Shown: positions 23,424 to 35,420 of the stretch, in pieces
Numbering within the stretch: position 1 is the first letter of the stretch
Layout: every line of letters begins with the position of its first letter
DNA from: Ancistrus triradiatus
Taxonomy: Eukaryota > Chordata > Actinopteri > Siluriformes > Loricariidae
DNA length: 64,000 bases
Direction: 5' to 3'
Assembly (NCBI GenBank): GCA_025084515.1
Contig: JAJAGP010000331.1
Location: 411,143 to 475,142, forward strand
The notes under the pieces: model-generated
Seen by the model: the letters and a program-made list of their open reading frames with translations, nothing else
Database searches by the model: none
What the model was told of the DNA's origin: nothing
Made by a program: the position numbers and the translations under genes

Positions 23424-24816
23424 TTTTCTGTGATCTATCTATAGCAGGCCAGCTGTGGGCTTCTCCCAGGCAGTGATAAACACCCCAAAATAGACGCCTG
23501 GAGTGGACAGCGTGCTTTTACCTGATGCAGAAAATGACCGGACATCAGACGTTTAGATCAGAGCTCAGCAGCAGGAGTGATCGCTTGATCACTAATGAAT
23601 AATTCATAACACGAGGACAGTTATTTATTTGAGAACCTCCGACCAATTCTGAACTATTGCTGTAGCCCGTACCAGCTTTATTGGCACCCATGGTAGATGG
23701 CTAAGAAAGGTTCGTTATGGGTAATTAATCACAAACTGAACATATGAGAGCAAAGTCATTTCATTAAAAACGGATTTGTCTTTATTCGAACCTCAGGAAT
23801 CTGAGGAATCCTAGATTCTCTCCTTTTGGTCATATGAAGCTTTATTCTGTGCTCATTTACTTATTTTTTCTGGGCTTGGACCATCATCTATAACCAAGTC
23901 GTGGTGGACTTGCACGCCAAAGTTTGTAGCCTCGACTTAGACCGTACACCAGATACTTGAGGATCAGGTTGGACTTGCATGCTAAAGACTTGAGAGCCGA
24001 CTCAGACAAGCATGCCCAGGGATCTAGACAGGACTCAGATTTGCACACCAAAAACTACAAGGACTTGAGACTTGTACACCAAGGACTCGAGCCTCGACTT
24101 GGACTTACACAGAAGAGTCTCCAGACTTTTCTGGGACTTCTATACCAGACACTCAAAGCTCAAGTCGGACTTATGTGTTGGGGTTTTGAGCCAACCCCGG
24201 ACAACAAAGAATCTGGACTGGACTCAGACTCACACACCAAAGACTATAATGACGCACAACTCACAACTTGCACACTAGACTTGAGACTCAACTGGAACTG
24301 GCAAACTGCAGACTAAGACTCGACTTGGACTCTGCACAAACTTCAGACTTGACTTTGCCCTGCACACCAGAGACCTGAGATTTGACTCAGAATTGTATGC
24401 TAGGAACTCAGACTCACATGCCGGAGACTACAAAGATTTGAGACTTGACTCGTACACCAGAGACTTGAGACTTGACTCACACTCCTGTGAAGCTTCTTGT
24501 GAGCGTCTCTGCCCCAAAACTGATTTTGTTACGTTTGTGGTTTGATGAAAGAACCATTCTTTCGGCACGCTTTCCGATTAGCGTGTTGGCGTGGAGGATG
24601 TCTAATTGTAGATTTGGCGACTTTATGATACCAGAATCTTCTGTAAATCATGGAGAAAACTCGGCATGACCGTGTGTGGAGGCAAAACACACTTCGATTC
24701 TTTTCTAGTCGGTTTAAACCTAGAGTTTTTCAGGCTGCAATCTGTCATCTGGTGTCGCTGATAACCTTGGTGGCACTCCAAGTGCACTGTAACAGCCTGT
24801 TCCATTCACCTCATGA

Positions 24817-24862
<46 letters not shown>

Positions 24863-24957
24863 GCTGGTGCTTCAGCTCAGGTGACGCAGGAATCCTCAGC
24901 TCATGGTTTGTGTAAACATGAGGTACAAAAACAGAGGTTGTGTGACTCACACTATTG

Positions 24958-24993
<36 letters not shown>

Positions 24994-25764
24994 TGCACGT
25001 CTCCTTTCGTCCTGTATTGTGCTGTAATGACGTGTGTGTGTGTTTCCCTGCAGGCATCCCTCTGCTGTGTTTCCTGGTGCTTCTCCCCCTCAACATGCCC
25101 TGGTCTCAGATCAATGTGACGTGGCTGGGCATCGTGCACTTCCTGGCCTGCCTGTCTCCTCAGCTGGGCTCCGTCCTCTATCACCTCTTCATGAATCACG
25201 AGGGGGGCGAACCCGTCTACAAAACCCTCCTCACGCTGGACATGTGCGGCATCTGCATGATTAACACGCTGGGTAAGAGGCTGAACACGGGCGCCGGGTT
25301 TGTTTCCTAACGCTCCCCGGGCCCGGTCTCTCTAGCTTTGTCTAATTAGAATCGTGGAAATCAGACTCGTTAAGCTCAGTATTCCTTGAGGAGAACCTGC
25401 TAACGAGAGTCCCAGAGAGCTTCATTAACACTGCAGTCCATGTAAAGGGTGTTCAGTCAGGACAGTCTTCCCAACTCGCATTCCTCGGGCTGCAGGTTAC
25501 ACGTCCTTGAGGATGTCAGTTGGTTCTCCCACCACGGATTTGTTATTATTAATATTTAATATTCACATTTAGTAGATGTCCTTATCCGTACAATAGAAGC
25601 AGAACCCAAGAGTGGCACCTTCTGATATAATATCGGATAACAAGAAAAGTCTTAGTAATAAGAGCAATGATATTCATGCAGCAGTTAATACAGATGATAA
25701 TATTAGTAATAATTGTAATAGTCATTTTTGTATAATTCCTAAAACTACTGCTAATAATAGTAAC

Positions 25765-25803
<39 letters not shown>

Positions 25804-26064
25804 CATAACTATTAGATTATTATTATTATTATTTATAGTAGTAGTATTTATTATTATTATTTTATGAAAAACGTGTTTATTTTAGCCCAAATCCTTTGTA
25901 AAGCAAAGATTTTTCAACAGTAACTTTATAAACGTTTAAACAATCTGCCATCAGTAAGTAACTGACTGTAAATGTATTAAAAACATCAAATGAAATAACA
26001 GATCTAAGATCTAGAGTTTAGAAAAGGAGGCTTTTATTATCTCTATTTATTAGATTTATAGACA

Positions 26065-26103
<39 letters not shown>

Positions 26104-29100
26104 AGTCCATAGGGTGTGTTCCATCATCCTGTAGCATATATTTAGGAGATCTCATATAGCGTGTAACATGTATCCTCACACCATCTCAGCCCCGCCCCCT
26201 TCCCACCGCCCTCTCCAGCTGACTCATGGATTCCTCCACCTGCTCTCAGATCTGAGTGAGTTTTGCTGATGTCACAGCACGGCCTCTTCTAGCATCCTCC
26301 AGCACGACCTGCCTCGGCTTCCCTGGTTCCTGCAGCGGGCCAGAGCCGGCCTTCTGAAAGCAGCTCATGAGGAGCACAGAAAAACCTCACGCTGGGTTCC
26401 AGTCATGCTTCCTCCCGCTGGATCGGGACCGGTTATGGTGTGCAGCCTCCCGCTGGGTGAAGGATCCACACCGCTGCAAACCGCGGCTCCATCTTAAACA
26501 CAGGATTAAAGTCATGGGTGAATTTCAAACGTATTAAAGTACAAATCCGGTGCGATCTGGAAGCACAGCCACGGGAGAGACGGTGCGTTATTGTGTGTGT
26601 CAATGGTTCATTTGTTTATGTAACTTTTGGAAGAGTCACACCGGTGAGACGGAATCAGGTGGAGCCCCATGAGTCCAGCGTCTCAGGATAAAAGCATTGC
26701 ACAGGGACTGTGGTAGCCTAGCGGGTAAGGTACTGGACTCTGGCCCAGAACGTCCAGGGTTCAAATCCCACCTCTGCCAAGCTGCCACTGTTGGGGCCTG
26801 GAGCAAGATCCTTAACCCACAATTGCTTGACTGTAAGACTGTACCAATTGTAAGTCACTCTGGATAAGGGCATCTGCTAAATGCTGTAAATGTAAATGCA
26901 CAGAGCATTTTCCCCGGCCAAACACTTTTGCAGCCATTGGATGGCTGATTAAAGCATACGTTGTTTGGGAAGGGAAACAATTAATAATAATAATAATAAT
27001 TCTGATACTAATATCTAGACATTGTGGAAGACGAAGTGGTCATAACGTTTTGGCTGTTGCACCGAATGTCATAAAATAACTGATATTTGCTACAAAAACA
27101 GAGTGAAGCAGCGTTCAGAACGTACGCCTCCTGGACTTCCTGTCCTAAATTCAAAGTGTGTATCACCTCCAGGGGAGGGAGGATTACTCATCAGAAACAC
27201 ACTCGACCTTGGAAGGGCAGTGGAGTTGAAGGGATTTCCCTGGAGATCTTCACACTCTGTTTTCTTCACGCCTCGAGGCTGGACGTTAACGAACTGAAGC
27301 AGTGAAGCGGCGTCGGACGGGGGGTGCAGAGGGTGGACCGAACTGTTAATGTTAAGACGTCAGATCAGGGGATGATCACCCAGTCTAAGAGCGTTTCCGT
27401 AACACAGGGACATTCTTCCGTCCCCCCTGTGGCGCTGCAGTTAGTGACGCTCCCCAATACAAAGCCGATTTTTTATAATAACACGCTTTTATAATAGCTG
27501 ATGATTTAAGTGGGCATGTATACTGTGTACTCCGATCTAGAAATCCGATAAAGAGAGCTGGATTTTACTCCAGTAATCAGATTACTCATAGCATGTACAG
27601 TCCTTCTCCAGGGTTGCCAGGTCTGCATGTTATAAAAACTTGGCTTTATTTGGCCGCTTTTCCATTGACTTTAATGTTTTTTCTCGCTGTATCTGGCAAC
27701 CCTGGAATTACACTCGCCACGTTTAATTCAATTAAAGGCAGCGAAACGGCCATCACTTTGGGGAGACTCTGAAACGCGGTATATATTCGAGAAAATTTGA
27801 TTATTTAATATTAAAGTTTGTCACACATTTCTGTGAGGTTATCGGCTGGTTGCAAAGTAGAAATCCGAGTTAAACCGGGACTGTAACAGTATCTGGTTAC
27901 TCAAGTGCATGTAAACTCGTTGGGATTACTGACAAAATCTGATTTCCTGCAGTTATCGGATTATTAAGAGAACGTATGCTGTCCAATAAATGGGGTACTG
28001 GCAACAGTTTTCTGGCTACTAAACAATTTTTTTCTCCTAATGGAAGAGTATCGCCCCCTACATGTCACTCTGACTAATTTAGTAACAGAGTGATGTCAGA
28101 ATACCCTCAGCAGTCAGACACTACGATGAGTCAGATCACCACCTGACGGTTACCGAAAGCAGAGGCAGGTCATAATCAGACTGTCAGGATGACCGGCTTT
28201 CTTAGCTGCTTTTGTGCACCGTCCTGCCTACCTTCTGCTTTTGACCCTTTTCCCTTTCCACAGTCGGCTGCTAATTGCAGCTGATTTCCTGACATAATTC
28301 CTAAGTTTGTTTTTCCTTAGGGCTCCTGTCCTTGCGTGGTGCTAACCTGTGCTTGTTTGTTGTTAGACCCCTTTCACCCTGGAGTTTTTAACACTGCGCC
28401 CACTCGCTTTCCACTCTTAGACACGCCTACCTTGTTGCTGCACCTTGTAGATGTAAGGCCGGAGACAGAAGCTCATCTGTTGTTGCACAGTTTGCGTTCG
28501 TCATCCTCTGCAAGAAAAACTAGTGAGGGTGTGACGAAACTGCTTACGGTCCGATCTTTTTACGATCCTTTTTTCTGAAGTGTAAACAATGCAGATGTGT
28601 GTAAGGTTTTAAACAAAGAAATGACTAGAAACACAAGTTTAAAATTGTAAACAAAATGCTCTCTAAGTTGTAGCTTCAGCAATACCTTAAAGGAAGTGAA
28701 AACAGAACTTTTTTTTTCTAAACAATAGCAATTCAAACTAATATGTACTTTTCTTGTATAAAAATTAGGCAAAAGGAAATGTCGCTCCCCTGCAATTAAA
28801 AGAATTTAGAAGGAGACGGCGCCCTCTGGAGTTAAAAACATTGCAATTGCATTGTGATGCGTATAAAAATTTGAACAAAAAAAACTTTAGACCCCTGCAA
28901 TTAAAATAAATTAGAAGTTTTAAATATGTAGTTAAGAAACTGTGATTTCACCACAATGCATATAGAAATGTGAACAAAAAATGTTTAGACCCCTGCAATT
29001 AACATAAATTCGATGTACGCTGGCGCCCTCTGGAGCTCAATAACTGCATTTACATCTGGTTAGCTTACGTTACGCGCCTCTGACCTGCCGGACGAGTAAC

Positions 29101-29554
29101 GATCCGTTTTATTCCCTCAGGTGCTCTGCCCATCGTCTACAGCACGCTGCTGTGCTACCCGCTGCTGCGCGGCGCCGCCCTGCTGGCCTACATCGGCCTC
29201 TCCAGCTTCGCCATCTACCGCGCCGTGACGGCCCGGAGCCGCGTGCGCCGCCTGCGCTCCTTCGCCGGCCAGGCTCTCTTCCGCTTCTCCTTCCTGGCGC
29301 TGCGCTGGTGGGGCGTGGGGGGCGGAAGCCCGACGTCGCTGCGCCACTTCCTGACCATGGAAGCGCTGGCGGTGGTGGGCGGCGTGATCAACATCGCCCG
29401 CGTGCCCGAGCGCTTCTGCCCGGGCCTGTTCGACTACTGGTGTAACAGCCACCAGATCATGCACGTGCTGGTGGTGTTCTCTATAATGTCGCTGCACTGG
29501 GGCGTGCTGGACGACCTGCTCTGGATCAACACCTACCACTGTCCGGCGGACTGA
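18272..29554 (+). CDS. paqr4: Progestin and adipoQ receptor family member 4 (three coding exons)
   Basis: This is a seven-transmembrane protein of the PAQR family; members act as membrane receptors or ceramidase-like hydrolases. Coding exons are 18272-18437, 25054-25272 and 29121-29554, with GT-AG borders. They total 819 nt, giving 272 aa, very close to human PAQR4 (273 aa). Both introns interrupt glycine codons in phase 1. The N-terminus has the family's arginine-tyrosine region (NRYVLTGYRP) and NELGNIYTH. The conserved zinc/hydrolase residues are all present: Ser95 and His99 (SVLYH), Asp118 (LLTLDMCG), and His239 and His243 (HQIMH). Transmembrane stretches begin around residues 57-70 and fill exons 2 and 3. 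Exon 3 is strongly GC-rich compared with its surroundings. No AATAAA was found by eye in the first kilobase after the stop, so the 3' end is open. Intron 1 is 6.6 kb and repeat-rich; intron 2 is 3.85 kb. Confidence 0.95.
18925..19180 (+). repeat. Interspersed repeat R2, copy 2 (paqr4 intron 1)
   Basis: It has the same block order as at 2.5 kb: GGTTTGGGTCCCTTTGTGAG, TTGGTCCTCCCAAG, then CTGTCGCCCTATGG. The 3' tail is decayed. Confidence 0.55.
20843..21040 (-). repeat. tRNA-derived SINE R3, near-complete copy (reverse)
   Basis: The minus strand reads GGTAGCCTAGCGGTTAAG (A-box-like), CCAGGGTTCAAATCCCACC (B box), a body with GCCACTGTTGGGTCC, and a tail GATAAGGGCGTCTGC followed by a TAAATGTAAATG-type end. 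It inserts in paqr4 intron 1, antisense to the gene. The promoter boxes belong to a retroposon, not a working tRNA gene. Confidence 0.75.
21040..21290. repeat. Degenerate GTGT-rich tandem repeat
   Basis: About 250 bases of variant 'GTGTGTGTTAGTGTA(A/G)' units, directly after the SINE. It looks like a decayed TG microsatellite that gained a longer period. Confidence 0.6.
21314..21376. repeat. Short 10-bp minisatellite
   Basis: About six tandem units of the form TGCCCTCTCC with single-base variants (CTACTGCCCT, CTCCTGCCCT, CTCGTGCCCT, CTTGTGCCCT). Confidence 0.8.
21885..22780 (+). repeat. Degenerate GACTC/GACTTG array, block 1 (paqr4 intron 1)
   Basis: About 900 bases in which GACTCG, GACTTG and GACTCAG recur every few bases. 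They are arranged in a loose higher-order unit of roughly 60 bases (gactcggactcgcacacc / aaagactacaaagacttg / tacgctagagacttgag). Units are strongly diverged and not in strict register. Short ORFs across it give repetitive, charged peptides with no domain, so I treat it as non-coding. Confidence 0.75.
23385..23420. repeat. (CA)n microsatellite
   Basis: An uninterrupted CA run of about 30 bases in paqr4 intron 1. It sits in the ordinary, non-GACTC segment 22,785-23,885 that separates the two blocks of the array. Confidence 0.9.
23885..24490 (+). repeat. Degenerate GACTC/GACTTG array, block 2 (paqr4 intron 1)
   Basis: A second 600-base block of the same array, with the same vocabulary and the same strand asymmetry as block 1 (GACTCAGACTCACACACC, AGACTTGAGACTTGACTC). 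A 119-codon plus-strand ORF crosses it (repeated DSDLHTK/YKDL-like words), but its composition follows the DNA repeat. Confidence 0.75.
24818..24993. repeat. (TG)n and (CA)n microsatellite pair
   Basis: A TG run at about 24820-24859 and a CA run preceded by (CT)n at about 24959-24993, 100 bases apart and of complementary sequence. They sit just before paqr4 exon 2. A few more TG units lie inside the polypyrimidine region of the exon 2 acceptor (about 25031-25043). Confidence 0.85.
25560..25865. repeat. SINE R3 fragment followed by an ATT/AAT-rich tract
   Basis: About 25565-25618 is a short reverse R3 tail fragment (CATTTAGTAGATGTCCTTAT). It is followed by degenerate AAT text and a clean (ATT)n run at about 25770-25801, with more ATT units to about 25865. 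It lies in paqr4 intron 2. Confidence 0.65.
26068..26102. repeat. (CA)n microsatellite
   Basis: A perfect CA run of about 35 bases in paqr4 intron 2. Confidence 0.9.
26703..26900 (+). repeat. tRNA-derived SINE R3, full-length-looking copy
   Basis: It reads GTGGTAGCCTAGCGGGTAAG (A box), GTCCAGGGTTCAAATCCCAC (B box), AAGCTGCCACTGTTGGG, TTGTAAGTCACTCTGGATAA, and ends TGCTAAATGCTGTAAATGTA. It is the clearest copy in the window and the reference for the other R3 entries. It is sense-oriented in paqr4 intron 2. Confidence 0.8.
28784..29040 (+). repeat. Local tandem duplication with about 100-bp spacing before paqr4 exon 3
   Basis: The block CCCTGCAATTAA recurs at about 28787, 28893 and 28991. The first and third copies are followed by GGCGCCCTCTGGAG (at about 28818 and 29022). 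It is bounded by the paqr4 exon 3 acceptor 80 bases downstream. Confidence 0.6.
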
Positions 29555-32500
29555 CCACCGGCGACCTGCCACCCGATACTTTTTAGGAATCACCCGACCG
29601 GTCCGGCTCCATTTCCGCATTTGACATGCATCAGGAAGTTTTCTTTAGACTCAGGGAGGGACCCGGACCTCTGCTTTTGGACTCCTGGCCTCTGTTTGGG
29701 ATGCTTTCAGGGGGGCATTGCTGCATGGGATTGTTTGTCGCTCACGATTCGGACCTGGAGATGGGCGATGTGGAAGAATGTTGCCGGTGTTCACCCCGTT
29801 TGGTGTCCGAGTCTCCCCTATTGCCCCGGACTCTGATGAGGGACGGATGAGGGCAACAAGTGCTTCCTGAGACACATGAAACCAGCCATGGCTATGCTAC
29901 AACACAGGGCAGCTGAACACACTCGTAGAGGTGCTAACTCCACCTTCCTGTATTCGTAACCTAACCTCACTCAGATCGACCGGCCTCGCTTTGATCAGTA
30001 GGGCAGATGAGTGCCGCCTTTACCCCAAAAAAACACTACCAACTCCGTCCTCTGGCATTCGTAATCTCCGCCAATTAGGATATCCACCACTCTGGGACGT
30101 TTAAGAGCCACCCAAACCCTGTCATCCAAACCCCCGGGAACCAGAGCTAGCCTACGGAGGCGTCCTGCTGCTACGCAGAGTCAGAATCATTCCTTCAGCA
30201 TGTCGGTATTACCGGAAACGTTTGTCGATTCAAGGCATAATTATTCAGGGTGAAGTCTGCTCGTCGTTAAGCACCAGGGGTGGCATGTTCAGTAATACCG
30301 TCTTCTTCAGGGTTGCCAGATTCCCAGAAACCCACCACAACTGGTGAGGTGACGAGGAAGACGAGAGGAGGGTTTTATCCATTGTTGTTGGACAGCTGGT
30401 TTTGTTCAACATCTTTAGAGTTAAAAAAAATGTCAAATTAATACTTAGACTTCCATAGACTTTCGTAGGTTACTGTTTTAGTCTACGAGATCTGGCAACA
30501 CTGGGGTTGGTCAGGATGCTCCGTTAGGACTAACAGCGTACTTTTCTCGTTATAACGACATATTATTCTCGTTATAATGAATACGTCACGCTGAAGAGTG
30601 CATTGTTTTATTCTGCGTGGCAGTAATGCGCCTCCGTACCAAACCCCCTAGAAACCCAGTTTCTGTTATTTAAATGGGGAGGACGATGAGTCACTGCATT
30701 GTAGGCGTGGCCAATCCCACAGGTATGTCATATCATGATTTATATTTGTAACTCACTACTGAGCACAGCAACCAAACGCAGTTCTCTAGTAATAACACAC
30801 CGCACCTAGGCCAGTACGTTCCGTGAAACAACATTGGCTGGACATTTCCATATTTCACACAAACTGAGAGCCGCAGTAACCTACTGTTCCGGCCCTGTGT
30901 GGGTCAAAGGACCTGGTACTCTTGTTTCTGGGAGCCGAAAATGGATCGTTAGACAGCATTAGAACAACACAGGTGAACCCTAGACTCAACGAGTGAATGA
31001 GAACCAGTTTATATAGATAGGCTAGAGAGAATATAACAAACAAAGCAGTACTACTGACAATAGGACAGGTACTTACACTTACTAACAGTTACTGCTCGGT
31101 ACAAATAAGTAGAGGAAGGTCGTAAACACAAACAAAGAACTCTCTGAACTCAAATCAGCCGAGTTAGGACAGTCTCTAGTGTGCTATTAATCTTTAACTC
31201 CCGCCTCTGCTCGTGGATTCAAGCGGTGTTATTAGCACTTCAAGCTCACCTGTGTGGCATTGTAAAGCCCTTTTCGTTTTACTCGTTGCTTTCTCGCCCA
31301 AGGTGACGTTGAGAGGACGTGTGTTTGGTTGCTGGGTAACGGAAATGGCAGTTTAGCCTAGATCAGGGTTCCTAAGTTCATAAAAGATGCTGTGAGAAAG
31401 CCGGGACGGGACGTTTCTGTAACACTGGGGTGAGAGTCCGGGCCAAATGTACTCGATGCTGACAAAAAATAGGTATTGAAGCCCCATGTTTGTGCCCCTG
31501 AATAATGGGAGTCCAGGTAGCAGGGTTTGGGTGAGGAAAACGGAAAGCACCGATACTTACGCTACTCCTAAAAAGGTGTCGCGATAATAATATCGAGCTC
31601 GTGTCCTCATATCGCCCAGTCCTGGTCTGGTCCCTGACCCTGGGGTGTTTTAGCACAGCAGGCGGCTTGAGAGGGGTGGGTTTGGGGTTTGGGAGATTTT
31701 ACCTCGTTTCCTCGTTTAGTTTTTGTTCGTGTTACGACGTTGTCAGTCGGGTGCTTACGCACAACCTCAAAGATGTCTGAAGTGTTACTGCGTGCGCGCA
31801 GGGCTGCTCACGCAGCGGTCGAGCCGTTCAGGTCACGTACAGTCTTACGCAAACGTTTCACGTCAGGTGCACATGAGCGGTAGCCAACAAACAAAAAGGC
31901 GGATTAATGGGAAAACTAACCTCGCGCTCTTTAGAAAGTCTTGTTTGATCTTCAATGAATCTCTAGTTTTCGGATGTCTGCTAACGCTGTTCGCGCAAGA
32001 CTGTACGTGTAAACATCGTAACTCCTCACGCATGAAAGGCGTTTCCTTTGCGCTACAAAACACGCATTTGCCGCAGAAACAAACAGCCGCTTGGGGCGTT
32101 GCTAACGCATTGCGGGTTACGTAACCGAGAAATGGCGATGTAGCGTGGAGACACCCCTCACACACACACACACACTCCTGAACAATGCACTGACGAAACC
32201 CCCTCTGGTCCGGACGTCCCCCAGAAGCACTGAGTCTATAGGATGAGGTGTGAGATGGTTTGTGGATCGTCCTGCTGAATCACTCAGAGCAGAAGGGAAG
32301 TGGTCGCTCCTCCTAGCTTTGCTGCGAATGACCTCTCCTCATGTCCCTCTACCTTTAATGACCGCATTACGTTCTGAGAAACAGATTGTTTACCGAAATG
32401 GGCATCATAGTCATTTATGGGACTGTAACGTAAATATAAAGGATATTGCCACGAAAACTGCGTGCAGACGATACTCAAATGCGTCACGGTTCTAACCCTA

Positions 32501-33090
32501 CCGAGTCCGAGTCCACAACACCTGGTTCTTCAGCTACAAGCACACTTTAATGAGCACACACACTGTACAGCCAAAATATCACCAATAACCCCACCACGCT
32601 GGCTGCACACAACCAAGAGGGAATGAGTCCAGCTATAGAACCTCCCATTTCCAGAGCGGCCACTGCAGGATCACCTGTAATACACTTTAAGTAGGGACAA
32701 ACTTTTGCTACAAGTGTCCAACACGGACCGTAACGTGGCTCCTACTTACACACGTAGTTCATGCGAAATAAATCAGTATTCATGAAAATGAATAGAATAA
32801 AAACACGTAAACAAAACTTCAAAGTATGCCAGTGTTTGGGAGTAAAAAGACATGGTTTAATTCAACATTTTTATTTCCAATAATAATTTCTTATAATGAA
32901 GATTAGTTTTATTATTTTATTGATAATGATAATTAGGCGACTCTTAGGTGATTTATTTTCCCTTGACACAGACCGAGCTTCCGATTTGACACCTTATTTA
33001 TAACGAACAAACTCCCTCCGGTTTGATGTAGAAACGGCTGGATTATATTTTAGCATTCAGTCCGATTTCCGCTTCTCTGCCTCGGGTCGG
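29555..33090. other. Intergenic stretch downstream of paqr4
   Basis: This includes the unmapped 3' UTR of paqr4. Beyond it I see no ORF with a recognisable domain, no RNA gene and no clear repeat family. There is a short CA run near 32157-32175. A CpG-containing stretch at 31700-32140 yields overlapping ORFs on both strands without domain character. Confidence 0.5.
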
Positions 33091-33134
33091 TGAGTGGGCT
33101 GTACCCTCCTCTGCCCAGACAGATTTTCGGAAGC

Positions 33135-34605
33135 GTGCGCCGCTTCACGTGTCGTCACAAAGCGTGTACGGAAGACGAAAGGGGACAAAACAGAGGCGGT
33201 GTGACCGTACGAGCCCCCTGCTCTGGCACTGAGGGCGCGGGGCGTTACGGACACACTCTGCCACAGTAAGACAGAATATTCGGACTACAATTCTCAGCTT
33301 AGGTAACGCAGCAGTAGCACATCTGGAAATCTGTAAGCTTCTTTTAAAAACCGCGTTCCGATTATTTTCAGACTGGACTCACTGGATTGCGATAGCGACG
33401 CTACGGCTTCATTTATACTCACGATGCTTCAGAATGGTGTATGGGAGTCGAAAGGGGACAGAACAGTGGCAGAGCCTGGAGAACACCGGGTACAGGCATG
33501 ATTGTGCCCATTGCTAGGCTAGGTAGGAGTTATTGTCGCGAAACTGACCTCCCCTCCCTCAGACACAGCCAGGCGCGTCCATGTGTCGATGTTGACGAGT
33601 GTCACAGGCTTACACATACTGCTTTACTGCCTCCGTGGTAAATCGAGGTATGATGGATGGATCAACAAAAATACTTCAGGTGTCAGGTAGTCAGAAAGGT
33701 GTACGGAAGACAAAAAGGGTCATAATACAGTATCAGTCTATACAGTTTGTTTTAATGATCGAAAAGGTGTTGGATACTTTTAAAGAGAAAAGCACTCCAG
33801 GTGTCATTTGTAATTAGGAATGGGTATGGAAGACGAAAAGGGTCAGAACGGTCATAACAGAGGCCAAATGACCATGTCAGTCTGTACTATTTGTTTTACT
33901 TATCGAAAAAGCGTGGCTACTTCTAAAGAGCTGTTATTTGGACGAACATAATGGACCGTGACTCACAGAAATGTGTTTCGAGTTTCGCCTGGGGAAAAAG
34001 TAACAATCCGAGGACGACCGAATCCCTTCTGACTCTGCCTAGTGTTTTTGCGTCTCTTTATTTGTCGACATGTTTCCACAGGCGCTGTTTGTTTCCGTTG
34101 TGGTTACATATTATTTTAGATGTAAAATATTGCCAGTAATGACTGCATGTTTAGAGAAGAGACAGACCTACTAATTAGTCATTTGAGTTCTAGCGAAGTT
34201 GCCATATCCTCAGACGAGGTCCAAAAGAATTACTAATGCATGTTAGGTAGGCCGTGCCGCACATTTACGACGGCCACACGGAAAAACTCCTTTACATACG
34301 GATTGCCAAATGCAAATACACTAGGGAAGTTCCCCTTCTTCAGCCCTCGGTCTGTCCGAAGCTCCTCCCTGTTTACTCTTTCCTTTTTAATGTGATACTA
34401 CAAGTGCACTGAAAAATAGTCATAGTCTCAGAAGCCCAGAAATATTTTGGAAAGCATGTGCAATATAACCGCCGATACATTAAACGTGGGCCAGTCCAGC
34501 TTTTCACGTGTCGTCACAGAACTTCGGAAAAGTGTACGGAAGACGAAAGGGGACAAAACAGAGGCAATATGACCATATCAACCAATATAAAAATGTACTG
34601 TTTAT
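33135..34605. repeat. Locally amplified 45-110 bp repeat
   Basis: At least five copies of a core reading GTGTACGGAAGACGAAAGG then GGACAAAACAGAGGC occur within 1.5 kb, at about 33165, 33433, 33697, 33823 and 34527. The first and last are preceded by CACGTGTCGTCACA. The third and fourth share a longer 3' extension (AGTCTGTACTATTTGTTTTA-like, then ATCGAAAA). Copies are direct, diverged and separated by unrelated sequence. Confidence 0.65.
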
Positions 34606-35019
34606 TTTCTGTATGTTTTTTATTTAATAAAAAAGGGCTTTGGATCAATGTGAATACCATCAATGAAACGTATAAATAATGTAAATATGGATGTAGATTG
34701 TATATGCATACAGTGTGAACGCCGTCCACACTAATACTTTTTATACGCATTAATATATAAAGAAGAGGTATATAAAGTAAATCTGTGGATTTCAACCTGT
34801 CTCGGCTCTTGTTCTTCTCACTGTGTAAGGGCTCCAATGTTAAAGCACGTCAAATAGGGTCAGATGTTGGTTAGTGCGCCCTCTAGGGGTTGAAGCGATT
34901 TTTACAGACTTCATTTTTATTTGCCGAATTTAGCGTGTTCACAAAAAAAGGTACGTTCACCTTTCACATGATTCATATCATTTTGTAAGGTATCAGAACG
35001 AAACTGAGTTCCAAAGCTT

Positions 35020-35420
35020 AAAGTCAGATTTATTTCTATTGTACTTTTTGCAACAGAGCACCGTCACAGAGAAGCTTTATAAACATTTTGATGCACAGCC
35101 TTAATTGAGCAAGCGTAGGGTGACAGTGGCAAGGAGAAATTCCTTAAACGTTATAAGGAGGAAACCTTGGGGGGACCAAGACTCAAAAAGGGACCCGACC
35201 TCCTTGGGTGGCTTAGATGATAAACGTAGGACTGAAACTAATTTATCTAGTCAATAAATCTGTAATAACAGTTTAAAAAACAGAAACTAAGTAAATATTA
35301 ACAGATAAAATACTGAATAAATTAATCGGGAGTCAGTTTAGTATCCTCGACGCGAATATGTTTCTAATAACAGTGTAAATGAACAGAAGCTGAATATAAA
35401 AATGGTCAATGCAGAGCATA
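35020..35420 (-). repeat. Interspersed repeat R2, copy 3 (reverse)
   Basis: The plus strand begins AAAGTCAGATTTATTTCTAT and contains AAGGAGGAAACCTTGG, GGGGACCAAGACTCAAAAAG and GGGACCCGACCTCCTTGGG, the reverse complement of R2. The AT-rich DNA to 35,600 follows without other features. Confidence 0.6.

Noticed and set aside
21885..24490. Possible CRISPR-like or coding repeat array
   Set aside because: Units are degenerate, spacers are not unique fixed-length segments, and the DNA is an intron of a vertebrate gene; the repetitive ORFs lack any domain.
26703..26900. Possible tRNA gene from clear A and B boxes
   Set aside because: It has a long non-tRNA body and tail shared with several other copies, and no cloverleaf with acceptor pairing; it is a SINE.
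29117..29620. 167-codon minus-strand ORF opposite paqr4 exon 3
   Set aside because: Shadow of the GC-rich coding exon; His/Arg/Ala-rich composition follows codon positions of paqr4 and there is no domain or splice context.
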